DNA of 64,000 nucleotides from Isoetes taiwanensis (taxonomy: Eukaryota; Streptophyta; Lycopodiopsida; Isoetales; Isoetaceae): assembly GCA_021234155.1 (NCBI GenBank), contig JAJEKV010000048.1:1145873-1209872 (forward strand). Direction: 5' to 3'. The notes below the pieces were generated by a model that made no database searches, was not told the DNA's origin, and worked only from the letters and a program-made list of their open reading frames with translations. Of the stretch, positions 46,441 to 58,393 are shown piece after piece. Positions within the stretch are counted from its first letter, which is position 1; every line of letters begins with the position of its first letter. Made by a program: the position numbers and the translations under genes.

Positions 46441-48044
46441 AATTCCTTTACGTTAGCAATTTAACCTAACATAATGGTCAGTGTGTAACGACCCTTAGAA
46501 TCTAGGCAAAACATAAAAAGTTATACAGTGTGGGAGACGGTGCTCACTTTGGGGAGCCCAGAGTTTATTTCGGGCTCAGAGCTGCTAGAGATGGACATTC
46601 CAGAGATGATCCTCTTCACGCTATACTCTGTTAATGCTAAATGACGGGCATTCATTTACTCTGTTTATAATACATCTTTCGTTTCACATGTACATTATCT
46701 CTTTTTACTTATTATTGCAGACCATCTATACGGGACTAGGTTTACTAGCGATACGTCATTTTATGTAGTTATTATATTTTCACTTGTCCTTTTCTTTTCT
46801 CATTCTACCATATGGCTAACCTCCTGGCACTCAACGAAGGCCTCAGCACTGTTGACCTTCATTTCCTCTTTTCCGTTGGCCACAACCTCACCTACATTCA
46901 ACATCCATAAAGATCCAAGGATCTGCAAGAAAAAACTATCACATTTTATCTCCAACATGGAATCATCCGATGGATATCCCCATCCAAGAAAAACTTGGTC
47001 ATATCCTGCTTGCCTCACGCCTTTGTGACAATTTTTAAAGCCGGAGTTTGTGCGGGACCGATTTTGGAGAAGCAAAGAGGTATGCATTTTGTATTTGACC
47101 CCAATTCGAGCATGCAGAAGGATTTGTCCCCGTAGAATTGTCAATAGTGCCCTGCAATTTGTAGATTGGCTGATGAGCTTCCTGTGACAAAAGATGGCAC
47201 CATAAATTCCACGGATGCCAACGCTAAATTTGGGATAAATTCATCTTTCCTGCATATGAATTCAAACCTACAGGCAGACTTCAAATATGATCCTGCCACT
47301 GCAGGGACCATTGTTGTGCAAAGAAACCTCTATTTTGCTAATGGCATAGCTCTTTTAGCAAAACAAGACTTTTTGGTCTTTTGATATTTACCTGCTCATG
47401 CCATCTTTGGCAACGTAGAAAAACAGGCAACTGCAGCTATGGCAAAACCCTACGATCAGAAGGAGCCGATATGGTGCCAAAAGCTCTTCCCTTCCCTTGC
47501 GAGTGGTGCAATTTTTAGTGCTATTTTTTTTCGCTATTTTTTCCCCCATGACGCAGAATCTTTCGAGACTGAAGTAGGCGGATTTATCGAATTTTGTTCG
47601 ATCATCTGCCAGGTTCCAAATGTAAGGCCACCGAATGAAGCTTTGAGTTATCCCAGGGACAAATTCTGGACTGCATCCTATTTCAACATATCATCTTGAT
47701 ATTTTTTTTTTAGCACTCTTTTTAATCCTCTATATTTTTTCCTCGCAGGTGTTATCTAAATGATAAAAAAAATATAGGATAATATTCTCAAAGCAGCTTG
47801 TTTATAGCAATTGATCCTTTAGGTATTATAATGACGTTTTTTCCATGTATTATAGCGTTTGGTTGAACTTTCATTGCAAGCCATCGATGTGGGGAATATT
47901 CCTGGCATTGTGCCAGATCGATGGCCCACATCATTTACAACTAAAGCGACACAAACTTTTTCAATGGTGCACCTTGACCTCAATGGTCCAAAACCACAAT
48001 ATCATTAAATGACAGAAATTACATATTGTGTGACTTCGCATAGC
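46441..48044. other. Intergenic DNA with unassigned ORFs
   Basis: Open stretches at 46800-47144 (minus) and at 47166-47384 and 47439-47699 (plus) have no motif or composition that identifies them. The plus-strand pair is separated by one stop and could be a decayed exon or transposon piece. I assign no function. Confidence 0.3.
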
Positions 48045-50080
48045 TCAAGAATTCAAAAAATCAATGGTGCACCTCAAATTACCAAGAACCAGCGACCCAT
48101 AGCTTTGCAGCAAGCCGGATTTCCCTACGTCCCCTGATCTGTGCAGAATGACAGGGGCTCCTACAGACAGTAAGAGGAAATAGAAACCAAACAAAAGTCT
48201 GGCTGGCATGGCCTCAAAACCCTCTAAAATCGAACAGATCCGTCTAGCCTTGAATCCCTCTACCACGACATTCGTCAAGGCAAATCGGACCTGCAAAACA
48301 GAGTTCAGACTTCATGGCATTCTTCAGGGCTCAATCGCATGGTATCTCTGCTAAACCAGACTGCCTCTGCTGAGCCAAACTTCCCCCAATCGACCCTACA
48401 CTGCTCCCCCAATTAATCCTGGACTCGATCCAGAATTTCGAAATGCTTGAATGAATCCTGCTGCTTGAATGAATCCTGCTGCTGCTGCTTCAACCTCGGA
48501 ATCAATCATCTTCACTGTCTGGACATGGTCATTTTACACTGGGGCCGGAGGATTGAACCTCAGGGCTTCTACTCTCTTGTCAAAGCGAACAACAAACGGC
48601 TGACAAACGACAAAGAACAAAGAAACACAAGCAAAGCTATAGCAGCAAAGCTACAAGCCATATAGCCGATGACTTCAACTGTTGTGGGCTTCATCGCTGT
48701 GGGCTTCATCGCCATAGCTCCCATTGCCCTCCAAGCTCCAGCCGGATTCCTTCAGCGCTAATAGCAGAGAAATCACAGTGGGTCGTCTCCAACATGCCGA
48801 AGCGCACGCCTACCTCTCCCAGACGCCTCCCTCTGTACACACACCACAGGGCAGCGAACCAAATGGCTCGTGCCCTCCAAATTGGGCTTCCTGGAATTCA
48901 GCCCTTGCAAGAAAGGCCCATGCAAAAAGCGACCTCCAGGCCACCCAAAATAGCATGAAACACTGAAGCTCCTCTCACATGGCAAATTATACCCTTTTCA
49001 ATACAATACTATACGGAAATCATAGTCCAAACCACTGCCTGAAAACCCTCCCCCAACCCAAAATGAAAATAGCATACTATATAGCAATTATATTAGTTTA
49101 GATAAAATGTGGCACCTTCCTTATTTGACCTCCCACAGACGTGGCATCAAATCTACCTCTCCAATTCAAGCATCAATTCGATAATGTTCTAATTATTTTG
49201 TTTGGTATTTGGGGAGGGTATCTTTGGCATGGTTGGGCCGATTTGGCGGATGTATTGTATTGCAAATCGTATTTTGAGGGTACTTTTGCAATGGTTTGAG
49301 CTGCTTATTGGCGTATATGTGAATTTGGATTTGTGTTTTCGTGGTGTCAATTTAGAAAGAAATTTGGCTTTTGGCTTTGGAGGTCGGGTGGAGAGGTCAG
49401 GGAGGCATGTCGCTGGAGAGGTCCAGGCTTGAGACGCATAGCAGAATGAGAAGGGGCGGGATGAGAAAGGTGGTTGAGGCCGATTGTGCTTGAGGCCGAT
49501 TCTGCAGAGCTGTCTAGTGCGCTAGCCCGGAAACCCTTTGAGCCAAGGTGCTCCGGTTGGAGGTGGGCAGGCCTGCTGCAGAGCTAGCTTTGCTTTTAGA
49601 GATGAAGGGCATACAGGTGCTGCTCTCAGGCCGGATTTCCAGCTTCGTTTTTGGAGATGAAGGGCATAAAGGTGGCAGTCTCAAGCCAGATTTGAGGTGC
49701 TGGGCAAGCTGGGTTGGAGAGCTGCTTGCTTGCTTCGGCTCCAGCCCTGATTGATGCAGGGCCGATTCTAAGCGGAGTTGGAGGTCTGCTGTTCAGAGGG
49801 CGAACGCAGAGGAGCTATGGTTTAAGCCCACACCTTTGATCCATATTGTGGCAGGGGTGTTTTTGTCTGCACCATAGGATTTGTGGTGCGTTTGCTCTAA
49901 CAAAATGTTCATATCCATGGGGATCTGGAGCCACCCCACGAATATGCCACAAATCAACGGCTTAAAATCAACCTTACCAAAAAAATCGATGAGGAATGGA
50001 AAATAATGAATAGAATATAATGGCATATTAATAAGGGGGGAATAAGGAAGGCTAACCAAATGCGGAGACTCGAACTGTTG
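48045..50080. other. Intergenic DNA
   Basis: Short repeats only: GAATCCTGCTGCTTGAAT at about 48453 and 48468, GTGGGCTTCATCGC at about 48684 and 48699, and a loose duplication around GATGAAGGGCATA (49600, 49657). ORFs here look like chance. Confidence 0.4.
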
Positions 50081-50229
50081 CACTATATTCATTGTTTTAA
50101 CAATATGATCTATAATTTGAAATTGCCATATCACATACCCCTAGAACCCTCTGTTACACTATATTCATTGTTTTAACAATACGATCTATAATTTAAAATT
50201 GCCATATGAAATACCCCTAGAACCCTTAT
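50081..50229 (+). repeat. 76-bp tandem duplication
   Basis: CACTATATTCATTGTTTTAA ... CCCCTAGAACCC occurs at 50081-50156 and 50157-50229 with a few substitutions. Confidence 0.93.
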
Positions 50230-50746
50230 TCCACTAAATGTTCACTCATAAAAGAGGAACCCAATGAACCCAAAATATTCACTCGTAGAAGAGCCAAAAG
50301 TCTCAACAAGAGCAAGGGTTTCAATCGCTTAGACGCATCACAAAAAGATCTCATAGGTTTGAAACATAAACAAAGAGCTACCACGTACCGACTAAAATTG
50401 TGGACTCCAAATGATTTGACTTGCAAACATAGTTTGAAAGTCCCACAAGGTTTGGAAGTCTTTCCCTCTTCAGTCTGAAATGCTGCAACTTCCTACCTAT
50501 CGTTTAACAATGGCTAATTAGGCTAATAAACAAATCAAGCAATAAAAATTACCAGCAACGACATATAATATATAACATTGAGCTCCATGTACACCATAAA
50601 TAAATTCATAGCTCAACATGAGCATACAAGGATTCAAAGCCGTCCACCGACATTTATCAACAAGCTCCAAATAGCCACGGAATCGAAGAGGCCATTGATA
50701 CAAAAAATACTTTCCACATCTACCCAAAAGAGGTGGAATCTTCACT

Positions 50747-52816
50747 TCATAGTTCGTCCTTGTAGCCACGCAGGGTTTCACCAGCAGCCGCAGCAGCTTT
50801 AGAAGCAGCCTCTTTAGCTTCTTCATATCGAGCCTTTGCCTCTGCAGTCATGGAAGCCTTGGCAGCATTATATTTTTCTTCCATGTTCCTCTTTGCAGCT
50901 TCAAATTTTTCCTTTGCAGTCTTTCCAGCATCCTGAGCACTGCCTGTCCATGACTCCTTGTATTCTCCAGCCTTCTGTGCAGCAGCATCCTGGCTTGATT
51001 TTGCACTACCTTTCAAGTCTTCCTTGGCTTCATACCCTTGCTCTTCAGCCCCTGAACGGTACAAGAGATCTACCAATTACACATAGAAATTTATGTATTA
51101 AATCATAGCAGCTTATGCCTCAAACCCTATTCTAGCATTACACATCATATGCAACCCTTTGGAAACAAAATTTTAAGCCCGTTGAAAATTTGTTACCTGT
51201 AACTGTCTTGGAAATTTTCTCCTTTGCAGCAGTTATGGTATCTCCAGCTTTGGAAAGAATATCACTGACAAATCCCTTCCCCTGTTCCGTTGCTTCAGTT
51301 CCTTTCTGTTGAGCATCTGATGCATATTCACTACCTTTACCCTTCGCATGTGATGCATATTCACTAGCCTTGTTAGATGCATCTGATGCATATTCACTGC
51401 CTTTGCCTTTGGCATGTGATGTATATTCGCCAGCCTTGTTGGATGCATCTGATGCATATTCACTGCCTTTGCCCTTAGCATGGGATACATATTCACCAGC
51501 TTTGTTGGATGCATCTGATGCATATTCACTGCCTTTTCCTTTAGCATGGGATGCATATTCACCAGCCTTCTGTGCTGATTCAGCAGCCTTCTGTGCTGCC
51601 TCTGATACATATTCACTGCCCTTGTTCTTTGCATGAGATGCATATTCTTTTGCCTTCTGTGCTGCATCTGACGCATATTCACTTCCTTTACCCTTTGCAT
51701 GAGATGCATATTCACCAGTTTTTCCTGCTATGTGAGATGACAGGTCCCTCAACGCTTCTTCTTGATCTGCTGCTTGACTAAGATACAGATCAACAGCAAC
51801 ACGAAAAAATCAGGTTACTAACATATAGATCAACAGTCACATACAAATCAGGAGCTTGGCTTACAAGCAACTAGCAATATAGTGACAACATAGTTACATA
51901 GAAAGAGCACCTTCAGGCATAAATTGCACACAAAATAACTGCCTGCCAAAAATACCTATTTAGACTCCAAACATGCCATTTAATATACCAAGTTTGGCTC
52001 AAGAAATACCATTTAATACATTGACCTCGTAATAGAGGCCAAGGACGCCATGCATCACAGAAAGCTGAAAATAACAATAACTAATTCTAAAATAACAATA
52101 ATTAATATAAAGGCGGCAATGGAAAACAGAAGGCTGTGATCGAACAAATTGCATGCATAGCTAAACTTTAAATAGTACAGAAAGGATCATGTTTGGCTGC
52201 CACAACTAACAAATTTACAAATACCTAGGACACAATACATCACAGATCACTATTATGACAATAAGGCAGTGGGAAATTCAATCACAAGTACGTAACCTCA
52301 GAACTACTATTCCTTTTTCACCGGAGACAACAACGTTAAACTATCATTATTTTATCACCAGGGACAAAATGTTGAAGATGAGACATCACAAAGCAAAAGA
52401 AACCACAATCACAGAACCACTAACAGAAATGCATAATCTAGAACAAAATTCTAATTGACAACCCACTAACAGAAATACATAATCCAGAAAAAGACTCTAG
52501 TTTACAAGCAACACAAATGCATTTAAGAAATAACTTACTTTGTGGCAGCTTCACCGAGATTAGTAACCTTTTCACGGGCCCAATCTCCCCAAGATTTACC
52601 GGCATCCTCAGCACCCTCAACTGCTTCTTCGACTCGTTTTTTTGCGTCAACACCCTGTTCTCTGGCGTCGCCAACATATTCAGAGGCCTTGCCCTGCATT
52701 TTTTCGCTCTTGCCCTTGGCATGTTGAGAAACCTGCTCTGAATCGAGGGCGACTACGCTGAGGGCAAGGCATCCGATCAAAAAGCCCACCAAAAGCATAC
52801 GATGTGCCATAGCCAT
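50747..52816 (-). CDS. LEA-4-like repeat protein with signal peptide and KDEL, predicted ER-lumenal
   Basis: Three exons (52816-52539, 51777-51197, 51051-50747) join in phase to 387 aa. Residues 3-24 are a classic signal peptide (HRMLLVGFLIGCLALSVVA) with likely cleavage before LDSE. The body is hydrophilic, Ala/Lys/Glu/Ser-rich and almost without hydrophobic clusters. Exon 2 encodes six to seven 22-residue units built from two 11-mers, ASHAKGKGSEY and ASDASNKAGEY, the 11-mer periodicity of group 3 (LEA_4, PF02987) proteins that fold into amphipathic helices on drying. The chain ends YKDEL, a canonical ER-retrieval signal. Known LEA-4 members protect membranes and proteins in dehydration; here both ends argue for action in the ER lumen (inference). 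The start is the outermost of three near in-frame Met codons. The 66-bp DNA repeat makes exon 2 prone to unequal exchange. Confidence 0.92.
51230..51740 (-). repeat. 66-bp coding repeat of the LEA gene
   Basis: Tandem 66-bp units (22 codons) within exon 2, each with ATGCATATTCACTRCC on the plus strand. The units are about 85-95% alike by eye, the central four most alike. Open frames on the other strand and frames across this tract are repeat shadows. Confidence 0.9.
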
Positions 52817-52901
52817 GGATGATCTGAGTGCAAGGTATTGCTGTGTGTATGATCTGAGAGGAAGAGGGATGATATGGTTTAGAAGTTGGGGAGCCTGTTG
52901 T

Positions 52902-52980
52902 ACGTGGAAAGTTTTAAGCAGGGCAAGTGCCCATTCGCATGTCCTTCTTAAGCGACACGTGCCTCTTTAAAATACGTGTC
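52902..52980 (-). promoter_or_regulatory. Cluster of ACGTG (ABRE/G-box) elements upstream of the LEA gene
   Basis: GACACGTGCC at 52954-52963 is a G-box/ABRE. ACGTGTC at 52974-52980 and ACGTGG at 52902-52907 are further ABRE cores. They lie 86-165 bp upstream of the LEA start codon. Multiple closely spaced ACGTG cores are the usual signature of ABA- and drought-responsive plant promoters, and this fits the LEA product. Confidence 0.7.
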
Positions 52981-54110
52981 AACTTCTGTCGTGCCACCTT
53001 ATTGCATTCAGACTTCATACTCGTGTAGTCACATGCTTCGTGTATTTTCGGTTACGAAGAATCTATGCACGTATATATACGGTTGCATGGTTACATTTGT
53101 CTCCCAATTATACCCATATCATGGATTAAATATGGCCTTCGGGGTCCGTTTCCATGACACAACTTAGGGTACCTTGTTCCCATGGGCCTGACCCGACTGC
53201 AAGAAACTCATGTCGAAGTCGAGGTCGCAAGTAACAACGAAAAAAATCTGTTCTGATTGGAGTACCATTTTGCAAGAAGAGACCGGCTTGCTTGATCTTC
53301 ATCGGCTACTTGGTCAATTGCTTGCTTGATTTTCAGTTGCTGATCCGCTAGATTTTGAAAAATTAATCATGTCAAAGCAATACATGTTGATACCAGATTT
53401 TGAAGAATTAATCATGTCAAAGCAATACATGTTGGAGCATACAGGTTCAAATCAAGCAGGGAAAGGTTGTATTGCATCTTAACCTAAATTGCAAGGTTAA
53501 GATTTAAACCTAATGGTTAAGGTTGATACTTAGACCTAATGATTTATATATATATCATTGATCATTAGGTTTAAGGGTGCACCGAATACTTAAATAGCAA
53601 CAAAAGCGTGCAGGAGATGAAACCTCTTTTCGGTTCAAGCCAAAACGGAATTCAAACATGCGGTTCGGCATAGCAATCAGATTGCCCTTTTTATGTTAAG
53701 ATGAAAGACTTAATTTAAACCCGATGCACATTTAAGCAGGTTTAACTAGATTTGCATGCATGAAATGGAGCATTAAAATTTCATATGAGTGTAAATTCTG
53801 TACTGGTGTACAGAAAAACACGACCGCACCCAACACCTGAAGCACTTGGATCTGGCCAACCATGTGTCACGCGTTAATTGCGTACATTGTTCCCGCGCCG
53901 GTGCTACTAATTATTTGTCTCTAATCATTTGAAATAGAGCTCAAGGTTTAAGCTTCTCGCGCCATAGCCATAGCCGGAACCATAGCCTTTGACAGAATCA
54001 ACAGGGAAAAAATATCTAGAATCAAAGCAGTAACAGTGGAGGATTTTGTGGAAATGCACAGATTTCTTGATGAGGGGCTCATTCCTGCTTTGAAAATGAA
54101 ATACGTAGAG
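52981..54110. other. Intergenic DNA
   Basis: A 45-bp tandem duplication at 53351-53434 (GATTTTGAARAATTAATCAT, GTCAAAGCAATACATGTTG). ACCTAATGATT and AATCATTAGGT-like arms around a TATATATATA stretch at about 53535-53572 can form a hairpin. No gene. Confidence 0.5.
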
Positions 54111-54200
54111 AATAGAATAGAATAGAATAGAATATGATTTTATCGTCCACGGAGACCAACTGGCCTATGGGACCCAAGTACAAAGAGAGAGAGCACAGAT
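54111..54200 (-). mobile_element. Retroposon 3' end with (AATAG)n tail, copy 2
   Basis: (AATAG)n at 54111-54134 is followed by TTATCGTCCACGGAGACCAA and TATGGGACCCAAGTAC, the counterpart of the block at 19572-19630. Confidence 0.5.
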
Positions 54201-54301
54201 TTCTACCAGGATAAAAAAGGGCTCAAAGGGTTTCGGGGGAAAAACCTTAGTAGCAATAAGGAAATGAAATCGCATGCGATTATATACATAATCACATAGA
54301 A

Positions 54302-55092
54302 TTGGAAGGGGGAAGATTGCGTATCCATAGAATTTCAAGGGAAGATTGGCTTTCAGTTTGGAGAGAGGAATTTGGCGGAAGCAAGAGCATAAAAATATCT
54401 TTGGTCCAGCCGCATCTAAAAGACGAATTGAACACCTTGATAAAGAAGCTTTATCAAGTGAGGGATTGTGCAATAACGGGCTCAGAAAATAGATTGTCTA
54501 TGCTTTTGCATGCGAAAATTGCACATCTGCACAAAGGAATCCTGAAAAGCACAAGATAAATTGGGCTGCTGTTGGAGCTCAAATCATGAAGTACATGAAT
54601 TGTAGGAAGTCGGATACAGCGGAATCAAAAAACATTTTGGAGAAGAAGCCGATAGAAGCCAACGGGGAAATCAAAAGGGAAAAGCAGATGGCAAAAGTTA
54701 TGAATCAGAACATTTTGCAAAACTTGGAAGTGATCGAGAATGAAATAACATGGCTAATGAATGAAAAAGAAGCCTTTGCTTCCGAGTTGAATGATATCAT
54801 GGTCAACTTAGTAGCAAAAGAGATACCAAACCACGCTTTAAATGTCAATGTGGCAGAAGCAAACAGTAATATTGAGAGAATGAAAAAGGAATTAGAAGTT
54901 AAGAAATCTTTGCCCTTAACTCCAGAGTTAGAAAAGAGATTGTTGAGCTTGATACAAATATTAAGCAAACATCACCTGTTGCGCCAGGCAGCATTGATCC
55001 GACGATCAGAGAGCTACAGGAGCGTTGAGATGGAGAAGCCACAACGTGGTGGTACGTGGCCTAATAGAAGAGGCAGGGAAGGACCTCATTAA
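54302..55092 (+). pseudogene. Coiled-coil ORF remnants, family unknown
   Basis: Two plus-strand open frames (54302-54559 and 54586-55092) are separated by a stop and frame change. The second is strongly helical: NQNILQNLEVIENEITWLM, NEKEAFASELNDIM, NIERMKKELEVKK have heptad-like Leu/Ile spacing. Near 54930 the coding signal seems to jump frame: after PLTPEL the next frame reads KEIVELDTNIKQTSPVAPGS then IDPTIRELQER to a stop. I see no diagnostic domain. It may be the upstream part of the RING ORF that follows at 55481, or a transposon-borne gene. Decay is likely. Confidence 0.4.
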
Positions 55093-55480
55093 CCAGGCGG
55101 GGATGTGATCCTCGGCTTCGAATGATGTTCCACACGCTAGTACACATTATTAGGGCAAGCCGCCATTGTATCCAGCGTCCAGACCGCCCTCGAGTACTCA
55201 CATTCACAGTAAGGGATGCGCAAATGAAAGCGACTATCACGCACGGTGGCGGGGAGGGGGGCCTATATATTGGTGAAACCTGATCAGGCACAACAAGAAG
55301 ACTGGGGGAGACGAAGTTGGTCAAAGTTAAAAGCGTCCGCGGACAGGGAGGAGTTGCAGGACTAATCTGGGACAAGATGCAAACCTTCAGGCTGCCAAAT
55401 GCTGCTACGAATGTTGCGAACCCTCCAGCAGCCCCTGATCATGCCCTGCTTAAGCATTACAGGCATGCCCCCTGCTCCGG

Positions 55481-56299
55481 TTGCCTCACCTTACATTTGC
55501 TTTCGCATGTCTCATCTTTGCTTCCACTTCTACCATCCCCCTACGCTACTACCCTTTGAATCTCAGTGCAGCTCCGCCAACAAATAGGAATTGTGCCTCT
55601 GCATGGTCTCATGAAATTGTCGAGGCTTCACATGGCAAAACAGAGATAGTCTCAACTCGGTTGCCGCAGCTTGAGAGCTACCTTGCAAAAAAAAAAAAGG
55701 GGGCAAGTTACAGGAAGAGCAATCCAAGTATAGTTTTAAGAAAGGAAGAATTGCAAAGGGAAGTTCAAATGAAGGAAGCTAACTTGTCAACACTCAGATC
55801 CAATCTCAAGAATCTGGAACAATTGAAAGGTACGAAAGTTTCACCACTTATAGTCAATGCAGTTAGTAGAAATAGACCTTTCATATTTGAGGATCAATGT
55901 GTTGCATGTGGATTAGCATTCTCCAGTGATTACAGGCTATCAGTGAAACTAAAGTGTGATCATGAGTGCCACTTACTCTGCACAGCTCTGTTGACCAAAG
56001 GTAAATGCATTGTTTGCAATTCATGTATCAATTCTGCTTTATTTGTCGAGCTTGGTATGCCAGCGCCTGTGAATGAGAAGCTTAAAAATACAGGATCACT
56101 TTCCAATGTACATGATAGACAGATTGGGAATTTGCTTCTAGATGTTCCTGTTGTCCTACCTTCAACTTCAAGATCTCCTTATAAGATTGGATTAAATAAT
56201 GTTGTATTAACAGATGATGAGGGTGAAGGTACTATAAAAAACCTTGGCAAGGTTGTTGTCCCCAAAGGGCAACATACTAACTGTTGGTTCATGAATTAA
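55481..56299 (+). CDS. Putative RING-H2 zinc-finger protein with coiled coil (partial or spliced)
   Basis: A 272-codon plus-strand open frame has no ATG before codon 97, so the true start or a 5' exon lies elsewhere. Codons 84-118 are a helical, charged stretch (RKEELQREVQMKEANLSTLR). Codons 140-179 hold a RING-H2 pattern: CVAC, then CDHECHLLC, then CIVC. In spacing this is C-x2-C-x15-C-x-H-x2-H-x2-C-x8-C-x2-C. The C-terminal 90 residues are unremarkable with an acidic TDDEGEG patch. RING-H2 domains usually act as E3 ubiquitin ligases; that is family knowledge and not shown here. A TATATATT box at about 55264-55271 lies about 215 bp upstream. Whether it is a host gene, a captured gene within retroelement DNA, or a relic is open. 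Confidence 0.5.
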   Translation: MPHLTFAFACLIFASTSTIPLRYYPLNLSAAPPTNRNCASAWSHEIVEASHGKTEIVSTRLPQLESYLAKKKKGASYRKSNPSIVLRKEELQREVQMKEANLSTLRSNLKNLEQLKGTKVSPLIVNAVSRNRPFIFEDQCVACGLAFSSDYRLSVKLKCDHECHLLCTALLTKGKCIVCNSCINSALFVELGMPAPVNEKLKNTGSLSNVHDRQIGNLLLDVPVVLPSTSRSPYKIGLNNVVLTDDEGEGTIKNLGKVVVPKGQHTNCWFMN

Positions 56300-58393
56300 A
56301 GTTAGGACAAGTCATTTTTGGAAAACCAAATCAAAAGGAGCTTGGTAGTCAACATTGATGTGAAGATCAAACAACATCAATCTTCAAGGATCTACACCAA
56401 TATTCAAGGTCAATTCCCATGAAAGGTACTCTATTTGAGGTCAAAGGAAGTCAAAGGATGCTTTATGAGATTCTGGGTTTAGAAGATTGGAAGACAAAGT
56501 TTGGAAGACCCCATGGTATTTGATTTCATTTCCTAGCCATTTTTATCCATATTCTTACCCCCATTTTGACATTTTTTAGCCTCATACCTATACTTCCCCT
56601 TGCTCACCCATTTTGCCAATCACACCATGGTTCCTTAATTCCTTTTTTTTTCTAGTGCCTTTTGCCCCTCTCAAAGATGAACTTCCTATTTCATATCCTT
56701 TCTCCTATTTCATATCCTTTCTCTCATTCTTACCCCCCATGTCACACCTTTGTAAATACCCCTAGTCAAATTTTTGAAATTTCTTATACCCCTTTCCCAC
56801 TATTATGCTTCAATACCCATCTACCCCATGGAATATTCCAAACATGGTATCTAGACCTAGCATATTCCCAAAAATTAGGGTTGCCATTGCCTCAAATGAC
56901 TCAAATTTCTTAACCATTCTATGACGCACCTTTTAAAACCATAGTCTAGCTTTTCAAAACTTCGAAATACAGCATATTCCAAGTATATACTCCTAAAAAT
57001 ACAGCCACCGTATCGCGAAATTTCAGGAAAAATACGGTTGGGCAACCCTAAATCTGTAAACTTGCTCGAATCACGCCGGAATTGGATTCCTAAACTATAA
57101 CAACTACCTATTCTTGGAAGCATTTCATTAAGCCTAAAATTAAGCCCTAAGATGCCAGAATCATCAAATCCAGATCTATATACCGGGGAAACAATTACAG
57201 AAGTTCTTTGAAGGCCCAGACGCATCAAACCTCAACATTGATACATGCTGAGCATGATCTGAAGACGTTTATGAAGTATCTGAGTGTTCCACAGTTCGAT
57301 TTGAGAAAATTGGACTGATATTCCTGCTATGATATTATTTTATGACCTCCTGAGATATTTTGATGATTGATTTATGATCCTGAGACCTCTATTCATTTGC
57401 ATTACCTTCATATCAATGAAAATTGCCTGCCAAGTACTTAAAAAGTTGATTGTTATGATCTTCTAGTATTTTTGCCTCACAAACATTTTTACAGTAAGAT
57501 ATTCCATCATTTTTCCTTGCATATGACCACTTGCCCTTTTTTTCCATCATATTTGCACCTGTGTGCACAAAAAGTTCGAAAAAAAACCATTACAAACTCA
57601 AGTTATCTTTTTTTGCATTCTGTCTGATACAATTCTAGACTGTTATTCACAAAACAGTGCCAAAAAAATAGTTTTAATGATCCAAAATATGATTTGATTG
57701 CATGCCCCTTACCTTTGAGACCTATACTTCACCTCGTTTTGGAATCTCTCAAAATTACCTACGCAACTCAAGTTATAAATTTCGAGATAAATGCGTAGTT
57801 TTGGTGGTATTGACAAAAATTGACCCAACTTTGAGATCGAATATCTTGCAGATTAGAACTCAGACTTGGTCAAAATCTCCTCCCTTGCTTGCCTATAACT
57901 TTTCTGTACAAGTCACAATCATTTGACCTTGGAAATCGATTCACCTATGAGAACTACATCAATTTGGTGAGGACTCCATATTCTGGCGAATTGGGAAGGG
58001 TAAGAATACTTGATATTTGGGCTTTTCCGAGAAATCCTTGTGTAGGGTGATCACCTTAAGTGATGCGGAGGTTCTAACCCCAACTTGAACAAAAATTCAA
58101 GTTGGCTTCTTCAATGTTTGACTCTCTAGCCAGGTTGAGGGTCCAACATCTTGGAGGTTCTACCGAGATCTTCCGGATTTCAGAACTCATGGCTCCAAAG
58201 CAAAAATTTCCAGAAAGAGCAAGAACCATTAGAAGATATTGATACATGGATCATTGCGGAGAGAAAGGCCATTGCCTTCAAGTTTCTCAACTAGCTTGCT
58301 TCAAAACATGCCATACCAATTGAGTTGAATGTTCTGTTCCTTTGCCTACTTTTGATTCGGTATGAGTGCTAACAACTTTTTGAGAATATTTGA
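56300..58393 (+). other. Non-coding DNA upstream of the gypsy gag, possible 5' LTR/leader
   Basis: No gene. The region may include the 5' LTR and leader of the gypsy element, but I could not define LTR ends or a primer-binding site. Pyrimidine-rich repeats (CCTATTTCATATCCTTTCTC twice at about 56687-56726) occur within it. Confidence 0.35.

Noticed and set aside
46800-47699. Protein-coding gene on either strand
   Set aside because: The open stretches have no recognisable motif, no clear splice model and no codon pattern that stands out.
51230-51740. CRISPR-like array in the repeated segment
   Set aside because: The units are contiguous coding 66-mers with no unique spacers and lie in a LEA exon.
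51233-51781. Long ORFs in other frames and on the plus strand over the LEA repeats
   Set aside because: They are frame shadows of the 66-bp repeat; the spliced minus-strand frame explains the tract fully.
54586-55092. SMC or VPS18 identity for the coiled-coil ORF
   Set aside because: Only generic heptad-like sequence is present; no Walker, hinge or VPS motifs could be found.
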